The notes below the pieces were generated by a model. The model was given only the letters and a program-made list of their open reading frames with translations. It had not been told where the DNA came from and did not search any database. From Ptiloglossa arizonensis (lineage: Eukaryota; Arthropoda; Insecta; Hymenoptera; Colletidae), in assembly GCF_051014685.1 (NCBI RefSeq), contig NC_135052.1, positions 9,701,105 to 9,765,104 of the forward strand: a stretch of 64,000 bases of DNA. The letters are read 5' to 3'. Within the stretch, counting starts at the first letter, position 1, and every line of letters begins with the position of its first letter. A program made the translations under genes and the position numbers. Shown here piece by piece: positions 1-12,400 of the stretch.

Positions 1-2700
1 TTCGTCTGTCAGGGTGAGATTCAGCTCTGCAATGGTACCAGGATAATAATACTTACTTTTATTTCGTGCTATGGAGATGGTTTCGAGGTAACCGATCCTA
101 CGATGTGAAAAATTGCGGGATGTTTAAAGAAATATCTAACTAGGTACGAAAAATTCATCGAAGAATCGAACGATTCGATGAGTTAGTGTCATTGAGACAT
201 AATTGGATTACTTTCCTCGATGTGCAAACTCCTTTAACTTTCAAACTACGTAACGTAGCCTGTCCATCCGAATAAGGTCATATTCTCGTGTGACCGTGGC
301 CTAAAAAGGCGAAGATACCTGAAATTGCCCTCATTGAAGTAGATTTGTGTCACCTTCGACCCTGGATGGAGACACCGGTTTGTACTCAACCGATTTACGT
401 GTCTGCTACTGTTGCTACTTCTATTTGTATTGGTACTGCTACCATTAATACTTTCTCTAGTATTACATTACAACGTATCTTGGAAAGTTGGTTGTTAAAT
501 ATATTTCTATTTAAAATAAAAAAGAGACAGTTTCAATCTCACCTATATGGTCTATCCAAAATTCGATAAATATTCATTTTAAAGGAGACAGCTCCGGTGA
601 CCTTGACTTTGGCATACGTTGTCAAGGATACGTTCCTGAGAAACCTATAATAGAGTTCAGTCGCTGATCATTATTGTTTAAGAAGTTAACATTTATTAAA
701 AATGGGATACGAAGGAAGATTCAATTCGCAATAAAGTTAGTTTAATCAGAATAATTTATTTAAAATATTAATATGTGACACTCCCTCACAACACTGTACG
801 TTCGAAGTAACAATGACACTGGATGAGCAGTAGGCGACAGAGTGGTAAAGCAGCTCTGGCCACGGCCTACGGTGTAATTATAGTACGTCTACTGTTTAGA
901 TATATCAACACATCACGCTGATCGATGACTAATATGTATGTAGAGTGTATATACGTTGCCACGGATGTACGTGTATAAGCACAGCCAAGATATTCGCTTG
1001 GAGATTTTCTCATTTTTAATATTTAATGATTCTGTATGGAATGAAGTATCTTTGATATCGCGTGTCAAAATGAAGACCGTCAGTGCTGCCTTTTCAGTAA
1101 ATATTTACCAAATACAGTAAATAAAAGTTCTTATATTATTGTATGTTTATACCGTATTACAATTATATTCGTATTTATTATCATAAAAGTTTTAGCGAAA
1201 TATATGATTACCGTTTGTTGTAAATTATATTATTATCGTACGAACGAAAGACTTTTTGAAATGCAGTGTGCAACCACTGTGTTAGGAAATAAGGTTTCTA
1301 AGAATGCGTGTATGCGTCATTGCGAGCGGCAGCTTTGAGTATGCGTAAGCGTGGGCGCGTGTATTTGCATATGCATGCGTGCGATGGCTGAGTGGTGTCA
1401 CGAGAGTGAAGTGCAACAATTAGAGCAAAGTTTCAGAGAGTAAATTGAATCGAGTGTGTACCGAAAGTTTATAGCGAGCACTTGGAGAAATTTGATAAGA
1501 AAACGTAAATTCGATAGAAACAATTGTACTTACATTTACTTGATCGTTAGGCCAATGTATTTTACTAGCTTTAAAGCTATTATTCGTGTTACGATACTTT
1601 TTATATACAAACGTTAAGAAATCTCAAATTTAAGGACTAAGAAGAAACGATGAAATAAAGAAATTGTAAGTGCTCTTTAAAAGATCAACACGTTTTATTA
1701 TTCGTTATCGAACAATGCAATAGACAATATCAATTTTTATTGTTTCATTTACAGCTTGAATTTAGAGATTGACGGTATCATTTTTGTATATTTACTTTTT
1801 GTGAAAGTTTTACTTCACGACACGTATCTGATATGAAAAGAAATTTTACCCGATATCGTACATTAATCTATAAATTGTTATTTGGGATAAAATATAAAGA
1901 TCTAAAAATATACACGTTTCGGTAGAAGCATTTCACTGTCAAAAGTATTCAATTGCTGCATAAATTTTATGATACTTTTCTTTTGAATAATAAATAAAAA
2001 TCTTACATTTTGGGAGAAACTACCGCCATAAATCTCGTCCACAGGATACAAAGACCTGTCAGTAAATACAGAATTTATTTCTTAGTACAAAGTGTTTTTT
2101 TAAAAAATTCAATTCCAGCCTTGTGTTCTCTGGCGAACAGAACTTACTACATTATTAACCTAATGCATGAACCTATTAAAAAAAAGTTAACAACTTTGAA
2201 ACAATCGAAAACGATTAAATAAGCAACCTAAATTGTAATATTCGTATATTCAAAACAAATAAGTTCCTGCCTACAGAGTCTTTTGTACTATTAAACACAA
2301 CAGAAATATTCCAGGTGGTACCAGCAGTACATTAAAATGGAATTTCTTAAATTGTTACTAGAAGTAAAAGATGCACATATCGTGTATAAAATTTGTGCAA
2401 AAATACTACAATCAATTTTTGCAATATTTCATCCTTATAAAGTGCCTATACAAGTGCAATATATTTAACAGTGTAAATATGTTTTGTTAATGTAATAAAA
2501 CATAATAATAAAAAAAACTTTGTTCAATCGTACTAACGCAATAACATTCCTGTCACTTTACATAGGAATATGATAGTCCTTTACGAACACAAACGATCAA
2601 GCTATTCTTGTTTATGCTTTTGTAAATTCATCGATTGTTCGCCGTTATTATTCCTTAATTTACTCGAATTGAATTACAGTGTATGTTACGTGCGCATAAA
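1..2700. other. Left edge, no supported gene
   Basis: AT-rich non-coding DNA. The first 26 bases could be the start of a minus-strand exon after a TTGCAG acceptor (reading ELNLTLTDE), but too little is present to judge. At 1310-1443 a GC-richer, TGCGT-rich patch contains a 19-codon ORF starting at 1384 (MAEWCHESEVQQLEQ...). Nothing else is recognisable. Confidence 0.4.
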
Positions 2701-2708
2701 CCTGCGGA

Positions 2709-2714
2709 TTTATT
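2709..2714 (-). promoter_or_regulatory. Candidate polyadenylation signal (AATAAA) of the cuticular protein gene
   Basis: AATAAA read on the minus strand about 165 nt past the TAA stop at 2878. It would give a short 3' UTR typical of insect genes. Placement is by sequence only; in AT-rich DNA such hexamers also occur by chance. Confidence 0.35.
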
Positions 2715-2877
2715 TAGAAATTTAATTATTTTCCAAATTTTAAATATCACTCGGACCTTATAAATAATAAAATAATCAAACATGGCACCTACTGTTAACC
2801 TCCGAAGTAATCTTACGTTATCTTCGCAACATTCAGCGTAACAGCGACTATTGATAAACCAATTTCAAACGAGATCG

Positions 2878-3436
2878 TTACTTTGTGTATCTCGATCTCT
2901 GTCTATATAAACTAGCGGGTGATGGATCGTAAGGTGGTGCTGCGAATCCTACATATTTATTGTTCTTCTCGTGAATAAAACCGTTGCTGCGAGGATCCGA
3001 CTTGTAATAAATTATTCGTCTAATACCAAATGGATCGATGTAACCGAAGGAGCCAACATTGCCACCACTTGGATCCTGTTCTTCTTCGTGGTACTGCCTT
3101 TTCAGATAATACTGGAATCCATTGGAAACGGTATGCGTTCCATCGTACGGAGGGAAATCTGCCGAGCTACTTTGAGAATCAGGTGTCGACAGTCGGAGAT
3201 TCTTCTTCGAATGCTCGTATGGAGCAACAGCACCGTCTCGAGAACGTTGAAGAAAATTATAATTCGGCAGATTTCGTTGCCCGGGAGAGAAGCTTCCACG
3301 ATTTACGTTGTAGTAATCATTGTTCGAACTAGATATAGAAGGAACATCCGCTCGAGGATTGGCCGTGGTACTGACGTAATAGTCGGAGTTAATATCGTTA
3401 CCGACTAAAGGAGACACGTTGCTTCCTTTCCACTGT
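2878..3436 (-). CDS. Terminal coding exon of the cuticular protein (linker and second chitin-binding domain)
   Basis: 559 nt from the acceptor TTGTAG (exon begins 3436) to TAA at 2880-2878. The exon starts in phase 2 and reads RQWKGSNVSPLVGND; the GTG at 3417 is an internal valine, not a start. The first 100 or so residues are a Ser/Asn/Tyr/Pro-rich linker. The end carries GSFGYIDPFGIRRIIYY, NGF, and a tail KYVGFAAPPYDPSPAS. The YIDPFG...NGF core repeats the WLDPLG...NGF core of exon 2, which supports an internal domain duplication. Opposite-strand frames here are shadows of this exon. Confidence 0.88.
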
Positions 3437-6400
3437 CTACAACAGAAAACGTACGCTCAAGTATCGAGAAGAATTCCTGAGAACGATTAAAAAAGGTTGC
3501 AAGTTCGTAACAAACGAAAGACTGCCTCGAGAAATGTTCTCTGTACTCGTAGGCGTCGAGATTTATCGACGTTGAAACCCGAGTGAACGGTTAACGAAAT
3601 AAATTTCATTCCACGTTAAAGTCTCGTTACGGGACCAAAAATCTGGAAACCATTTATCGAATAAATTGAACGACTACGTTACCGTGCCGTGTCGTACCGT
3701 ACATTAATTCTATACGAACAAAGGGAAATATGAATGCCACGTGTGCGGCAATTATTGCAATTCACCGACTTGTGGGAAAGAATGCATTCTTTCGTGTAAA
3801 ATTATCCGAGATATATAAATTCTTTTACCACGATTCGAGACGGAATGTTTTCTATAATTAATAACTTGTAAAACACGGGAAGTGTGTGTTTTCAATCTGC
3901 GAATTACGATTGAAATCAGTGTAAAAATGACACGAATATCCATTAATAATAAAATCTGATCTCATACTTATTCTAATGGTCCAATTGGTCAAATTAGAAA
4001 CGAATAAAATTATATTTGTTTAATTCTATGTAATACCTGAAAGGATTCGGTGGTCGTGTTGGAGTTACGAGAAGTCCAGCCTGAGCAGGGACTCTTTTCG
4101 CTTCTGCCATGGCGTCGTAAATAGGTCTGTCTTTACCCACATACACCATTTTTGACCTGATTTCAACATATAATAATCGTTATACAGGGTGGTCTATCAA
4201 ATGACTTGTTTACAAATAACTCAACTCACAGATCTTGATAGATTAATTAACACTGTGTGATAATAAAACGGTTTTATAAACTAGTTTCTAAATCGCTATT
4301 ATAAAAACGAGTAGAGTTGTAAATAATCAAGAGGAAGCTCTGCACTTGTGATGATCGGTGATAGAATTACGAAAAATATATTTTACAAATTTGTTACATT
4401 GGTAGTGTAAATAAAATAGTCGCTACTGTACACATTTTATAGAGTTCACGTAACATTTGTTCGTAACAACATTTACATAATGTCGCTACGATTATCAAAG
4501 CTAATTAATTGCACTGTCATACGTATTTGCAAAATATTGGTCGGAACTATTTTCGCAGATAAAGTAATACAATAATGACATTTAATTGGTTTCTCTACCT
4601 TAATATTCGAAATCCGTTGTTATCAGCTACGTAATCCTTAAGACGCAAATATCCTAGAGGATCTAGCCAGCCCTCTGTACCGATAACAGTGCCATCAATT
4701 AACCTCTTCTCCTTTCTGTATTGTCCGTTCAATGTTTGAAAACGGAAGTGCCTTTCAGGACCCTCATCTGTCTGGATATGGTATTGTGTATTTGGGTCGA
4801 AGCTCCAGCCACTTTTGTCAGCGTTTCCCGTGTTTCGACATAAGACCGAAACCTAAAACGGAAACGTATCACGATTCGTTGTATAGTAAGTAGCTAACAT
4901 TGTTCCGTTTGCACACCTTACTGTCTATCCTGAATGTTAATATCCCTTATCGTAAAAAATGCATTACAATTGCCCTATTTCGTCCTTCTAAATTTCCTTG
5001 TATCGTTAACCACAAACACTGTCATCCGTACACCACGAAATTTACGTTATCCTAATCTTTGCATTCCACACCGAAACATTCTTAGACTCATTTGTCTATC
5101 TCAAAAATCCTTAAAGCTTATTACACTTCCTCGAGTCAATTAGTATCGCTTCGTGTCGACATTTAAAGGCTGTACGTTAACCTGGTCGTTCGATCTCTAT
5201 ACATTCGCTAAATCTAATTCCAAATTGTCGGTAAGGAATACAAATATCTTGAAATAATGCAAGTATAGCTAATTCAACACATACGTATAAAACTCCATCA
5301 GTGAGTATATGTCCAGGCTGAATCAGAACTGAAGGATAAAACTAACATCCCGTAACTACCACCACCCATACTCGTCAAATGACTCTGTCAAGTATCTAGG
5401 GAGAGAGGACTGGTTAATATAGCCTGTCTTCCCGAGAAGCAAGTCGTGATGCTAAGAGCTTTCTTCCATGAAAAGAAAAGAACATTGGCAATGCACAACG
5501 TTGCAGCCTCGGCTTGCAGTAACCACATGCTTTTAAACCTGCAACGAGAGAATGTGGTACCAGCGTTAAATGTGTAACAGCAAGCAGACATCGAAACAGT
5601 CTTTGCTCATTGGTCGTAAATGAACTTCAAGGGAGATACAAGAATGACCTCGAGCGTGAATATGTTGACAGGGAAGCACCAAACAGATGGTTGAGTCGAG
5701 GAGACGAGAGACTTCACGGTCACTATACAAGTTCAAGTTATCGGCACCAAGAGGCGTTAAGGATCCTCCTTGTACGCGACGACGAAGACAGGCGATGCCA
5801 TCTAAACTCTGAGACTATTCGGTATAACGCAGCAGGATGTAGGACATCGTGGTATCTTCGCAGATAAAATCTGGTAACCGATATAGCGTAGAGTATCGTA
5901 GCCTCGAAAATTGGTCCTCAATCGTAAACTGTTTACCACCTCGTGGTTGTACAAGTAGATACCACAATTTGTTTTGGGAAATAAGAGAGACGAATTGTAC
6001 TTCGACAGTTGGTCGATATGTGATCGAAAGCACTCTTCAGTTGTACGATAGTAATCTTAAACAATAGCAATCTTCGGAAACCCATCAACGAACGTCTCAC
6101 GAGATATACCGAACCATCGATGGAAATGAAACGACTGTGGAAGATGAAAACTTTCAAGATACCTCCTATCGTTACTTCAGCGGTGGGAGTAACATCGAGA
6201 TATCTTTCTGGAGCGATGAAAATCATCGAGATTCGAACCGGTTACGAGATTCGAACACTTAGAAAAAGCAATAGTGTTAGCAATATGTCATATAGCGAGG
6301 AAGTTCCTGAACGTTGATCAGATTCTGGTATAACGTGGTCGCTCTCGAGTCTAATCCACATGGTCAAGAGCAATATCTAAGAAACTCGTACTTGACTATA

Positions 6401-9400
6401 ACTATTGACCCAGATTCCGAGACACATACGAATGTAAATAGTAACAATAACGTGGTCAATGTGTATTTCGATTTTTACATTAATAGGTTAATATTATTGT
6501 GTCCGTAAAATTAATTAATATTTGAATTAGTATCGAAGATACAAATAAATAAGATTAATCTTCAGCTTACTGTAGTTATTTCTAGTATTGGCAATATACA
6601 GGTTATCCAGCTAAAAAATATTTCATAAATAACTAATTTAGTTTTAACGATACTAAAAAGTATTAACGACATAATTTACCCAATTATCAGGGACAACTGT
6701 GATGCGAATGAAATTTTTTTCTCAAAGTCATTATTTTCTTAGTTTTAAAGGTTAATTTGTTTTTTCGACACGGGACGATACATTCTTATACTTTTTGTCT
6801 TATAGCCGAGACTGAAGCGAATTCATTGGTGTGGCTCAAAATGACCATGAAATGACTTTAGATTTAAAAGAAAGTAGAACAACAAACTGTGGATGTTCTA
6901 CAGAGTGTTTCAAAAAGTTGGGTTTAAATTTCAGAAGTATACAGTGCTTGTGAGAAACAAATAGGAAAATCTAAACAATCGTGGGTCCACGTGTCGTTAG
7001 TTTCGGAATTTTAGGATATTTTAATCGGTGAAATATGAACTGTTATTTAAAGAATGTGAAAATAAAGTGGAATCCAGTGTATAAATGACCTTATTTAATT
7101 TTAGAAACGTTCAAAGTATAACCCATCGATAACGATACATTCTCTGAAACGCATAACAAAAGAAAATTACTCAAGCGTTCAGTCCTAGACGAACCACCCT
7201 GTATTATAGTCGTCACATGCAATTATGAGTTGAATCCACACCATCATCAGTTCCATTTTCTCATTCAAATGTGTGTCACAGTAATAATGTCGTTCGTCAA
7301 TGTACTTGGTATTCATTGACAGTATTCACTTCCGATATGGAAAGACGGCCTTCGTTACTTTTAATTTATATGCGCGGTACGTTGTACTAATTATTCGTGT
7401 GATTCGCTCAACAAAGTTCCACCGTGTGCTTCGTCGTGAAATTTACTATGTCACAAACACAGTATACATATGACACACATGGATTGGAACGCTTCCAGAA
7501 ATAACCATTTGAAACTGTTACATAAAGATTCTCGGTGAAACAGTTAAGAAGCACCGAGACAATCTCGTAACTGTTATGAGTAAAAAATGTTTTAAAATAC
7601 AGGGTGGCTTGTAATACGGTAACGAGATTCATTTCAGAAATTGAGTTAGCACTTACAAGCAATTGAATAAGTTCACGATTTGTTTCTGTGCTCCTCTTTT
7701 CTACAAATGAAGCTGACATAACTAATTCCATTGAATTATTCGCAAACAATGCTCGATATCGTACACGTACGACGTTATTGACTATTCTTGACACATTATC
7801 TCATAGCGTTACATGACTCATTTCTTTTTGTTCCTTTGATAAGAACATTACGTGTTAGAGCTTTGTAGTATTTCCTGTTCGATGTATTAATGGCAAGTTA
7901 TTCTATTTGAGAAACCATCTGACGTGCATTTGGTGGACGAGCTTTCTAAATGTAAAACAGCCTAAGGGAAACGTCCCGATAAATGTTTGCCGAATCAAAA
8001 AACATTTTAGAGAGTAGATAAACACTTACGAAATATTGGTTTCTTCTAAAAATGTATTTTAGATACTGGACGAGGTAATTAAGATAAGCCCTATTGATTT
8101 ATAAGAGCGGATTTCCGACCATACTGGGGTAAATGATGGTGACGATGCTCTAAATATGAGCATTGTATTAAATGAAAGGCAAAATTTTCTTTGTATAATA
8201 GATGACGAGTAGAAACATCATGTGGCAATTTTTTTGCTACGTGTATTTCAACGTGAAGTATAATTTCGTTTTAAAATTCAGATTGTAACTTTTATCGAAT
8301 AAATAACAGGTGGAAAAATGTTCATCTTTTATTACTTCGTTCATTTCTAATTCGAAAGATAACCACCCAAGAGAACATCTTGCGGCTGGGAAGAATTTTA
8401 CGAGAGCAACAAGCAACTATATCGATATCGTATTCAGCGAACGAAGGAACCTATTGAAGCTTACTTTCGTTCCAGATTAATCTTTCACACTTGGCCCGTG
8501 CAGTTGTGCGTGCAAGGAACGACCAGCCACGGAAAAAGTAAGTACAATGGACGATTAATCATTTGAAAATTAAAATGAAGTCCAAGGATAAGTACTTCAG
8601 AAGTAGTTGTTGACCTTCAAAGTGAGTCTGACATCAATGTGTCACTAGCACCGTGCACATAACGTTCCAGAACACTTAAAACCTCCTCCACAATTACCAG
8701 ACGTAAATGCAATAGATCATATATGGAACCACCTTGAACCAAAAATCTGATTCCATCGTGTTTCCTTGAAAATAACTAAAGAAAAAAATTTTACATACTC
8801 TACCAAGGAATACCATTAGATATAAATTCAATACAACAGGGGCTAAAGTCAGTTACGTAGTTAAAAAAGAATTCTGATGAATATTAAAGAAAAGAGTAAA
8901 GAATTCATTTCCTTCGTTGTTAGAGATTAAAATTCATGATTTTCTTTAAGGAAGAAATTGCAAGAATTCATTTAATAACTAAACGAATCAAATTATAGGA
9001 TTCTGTCAATAAAAGGATCAGAAGAATTTTAAGAAATAATTTTTAATATTAATACGATCCTTTCTACATTTATTCGTTTGTTTTTAATATCGTTTACGTT
9101 AATATCTCTAGATAGGTTTTCAACTATTGAAATATTATTTTTAATTTTTGTTAATTTCGCAACTTTATTTATATATTTTAATTTGTTTGTATCTTTAGGA
9201 TACTCTTCTAAAACTTATGAAATTTTCTCCATTTAAAATATCGCATAATACTAAATAGTAGCAAGGTTAATTCTACGACTTCTAGTACTTCTTCGAAATG
9301 AGAACCATTGCGTCTTACAAAATATTTAAAAAATGAATTTAAAAATATTGCGCCTGTACACATGTTCTGTTTCATAGTCATTATTAAAGGGACGGATAGA

Positions 9401-12400
9401 GATCATGATAATAAGGCTCATTAACCAAAGATGAATGCGAATGGTGAGAAGAAAATATATTGTGTTACAATTCTTTCACTTTGTTCTTCACGCTTCATGA
9501 GCATCTACATCAGACTCTCTTCAGGTATCAAATGCATTCTTCTTTGCTTGGATTGCCAACAGTTCTTGGACTGTGATTATTGGACAATGATTATTGCACT
9601 GTAATTGCGCTGCGTCGAACATTCAGCAACACATTGTACATTCTTCGACCAACGTCTAAGAAGTGTTTTATTTCAAATCTTATTTAGTGAAAGTAGACTA
9701 TTAAAACAAATAATAAAGATGTTAACTAGATTAGTAGTTCAATCATTTTTAGCTGCATAGAAAGTGAAATTAATTATTTAATACTGTCTCCTCTTTAAAT
9801 TTTGTAATTTAATAAACATTTTGGTACCCATATTACACGAAAGCAAATTACAAAACTTAAAAAATATCTTATTACTAAATAAAAACGAAATGAAACGTGC
9901 TGACATTTTAAGAAACACAAACGTAAAGTTTCATTATACAATTATAAAGATTCTGTTGTTCGAAAAGAATGTACATATATGTTATTGAATACTTTCAAAT
10001 AAATATGTATAATTTCTCACAATAAGATTATTAATTAGACTCGTGTGAAGCACGAAGAGAATCTCGTACAATTCTTCGTATAATGTATATGATAAAGTCA
10101 AAATAAATTATGACAGCACTATAGTTATTGAGTCTTTGTTTAAAGGTATTTGCAATTTGCAAAGCCAATGTGTATTATATAACACGAATGAAATGCAAGT
10201 AATTATACGCGAACGAATTATTATAAAATATGTGGACATGTAACAGCGTCGTAAACGTCGTGAAAGGGTATATATTCTTCAAACTTAACAACTGGTCGTT
10301 TCACGTGAGTATCCTAAGAATGCAAGAATAATACGATCAGAAACGATAAAGAATTACCAGTTACCATTTTTCAGTTACTAGTTTTGTTTGTATTTAAATA
10401 TAGGAAAATTATTTAAAACTACGTACTGACAAACGGAGTAGCTTCGATTTAATTCGATAACGAAAGCTAATAAAATTAAATTTTCTATGCATATTTCACT
10501 GCTTCAAACTTAGTTTTACAAAATATAATTTTAATTGTAAGACGTGAAAATAATTTTAAAATTTATCAAGATGTTTCTCGAGTCTTCTAGCAAAAACTAG
10601 AATTCAGTATTCGATCAAACGCAAAAATTGAAATAAACTATACGAATCATTGTGCAAACAAATGCAATAGAATTGCGAACGAAAACCTACCGTTAAAATA
10701 TTCAGGCAACATAATATCCGCAGAAACATAGTCTTCAGAATATATATTCGAGTATAGCAGAATTACACCACCATGCTGCTTTCTTTTCGTTCTTCTTTGT
10801 CACAGTCCAATTTAAGTATTGCGCGAGAAGGGATAAAGCACATGCAGATGTCTTCTGGAAAATTGCAATATATCCTTCAACTGAAACCGATCGTTATCGG
10901 GAGACTCGTTGTGCACGGATCAAAATGAAAGAATAAAAAGTTTCGGTTGGTTTCTTTTAAAAAGCATGGCTATTAGAAATGATTGTAAGACATTTTCAAT
11001 TAATGTACAATTTCTCAGAGATGTATACTTAAAATATACGATAGAGAAAATGGTTGGAGAAATAGTAAAGATTTTTCACAGAGAAAAGTGAGGAAGATGC
11101 GATTCGTGTGCAGAGAAAATAAATGGAAAAATAATTTCAATTTTCCGTGAAGAAAAGTGAGAAAAATATAATGGACGTATTTAATCGAATAAAATGTAAT
11201 GTTTGTTCGATGTTACGTTGAATGTGGTTCGTTAATCGCGTGTATATTTCGACACGGTTTAATTATTTTTTAATGTTACTTGTGTAGAAAGGTGTTCATA
11301 AAGCGGGAAATAGGAAGGAAAATGTAGGATAGTACCACGGCGTATCACCAGCACGGATATCAACGAAGCGAGCACAGAGGACGCGATACGGGAACTGAGA
11401 CCCGATGGATGCTTTGTGTTTTCAGAGTATCGTCAACCATTCCATGGATCTCAGCTCTTTCCTTCGCAGCTGTACCCCCTACCTCTTTCAAGGAGCACGC
11501 ACCGTTTTTCCTGACGAACAAAACCGCGCCCATCTGCAATTACAGATGATCACTCTACATTTAAAGTTACCTCAGAGAAACTTATAGTTACGCATTCCTT
11601 CAACGTGCAAACTTCTAATTACAAATACCTTCACGCGTCGTGATGATCCACTCATAATGTACATTGTGATGCCTTTGCGTATCAAAGGAAGCCAATTTTA
11701 ACTAAGACGAACGGCGTTATCGATTCATATTTATGAACACGAAAATAAGGTACGTTTATACGCGTGAAAAAATATAGGTCACTACGAAATTTTCATTCTT
11801 GTTATGGACTTCCATTGTTCGAATATAATGTGAGTACGCGCAATGCAATACGCGTAGAAATAGTTACAAATGAGCGAAACACTATTGTGACGTTATCTTG
11901 ATTATCTATCTATGTACATTTTATAACTGACTTCTGGCACAAAGGTACATTGTATGAGACACAATGTTGATAAGTACTCGAATATATATATTTTATACAT
12001 ACATTGCAGTTAACTGTGTATAACTAATTTTGGTTATTGCACTATCTAGTATTATGTTAATAGACAGATACTCTTAAGCAACATAACATTCACCTTCGTC
12101 GGATGAATCGATACATATTATACGGATGTATATATGAATATCATTGATAGGATATAAATATAAATATCGTTGCGTAAAAGTTTCAAGTTGCTGTTAAAGA
12201 AACATTGATTGGTAATTTTACGTTTAACTTCTTTTAGTCATTATATATTACTTTCCATGTTCAGTACATCAAATTCGTCGTGATTTAAATTTCATTCGAG
12301 CTGGAAGTACTTGCTGCTTAGAAAATGCGCGTTTAAACACGTACGCAAATAAAAGAATGAATGCAAAAGTATAACCACGAGACTGAAATGTACAGGGTGA

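Noticed and set aside
1..26. Possible minus-strand exon after TTGCAG (ELNLTLTDE)
   Set aside because: Only 26 bases lie in the window; splice site and frame cannot be tested.
2971..3408. Plus-strand open frames of 145 and 100 codons
   Set aside because: They are antisense shadows of the terminal exon of the cuticular protein, whose domain motifs and splice sites are clear on the minus strand.
6225..6262. B-box-like GATTCGAACC on the plus strand, suggesting a minus-strand tRNA
   Set aside because: No A box, anticodon arm or acceptor stem around it, and it lies at the end of the retrotransposon relic.
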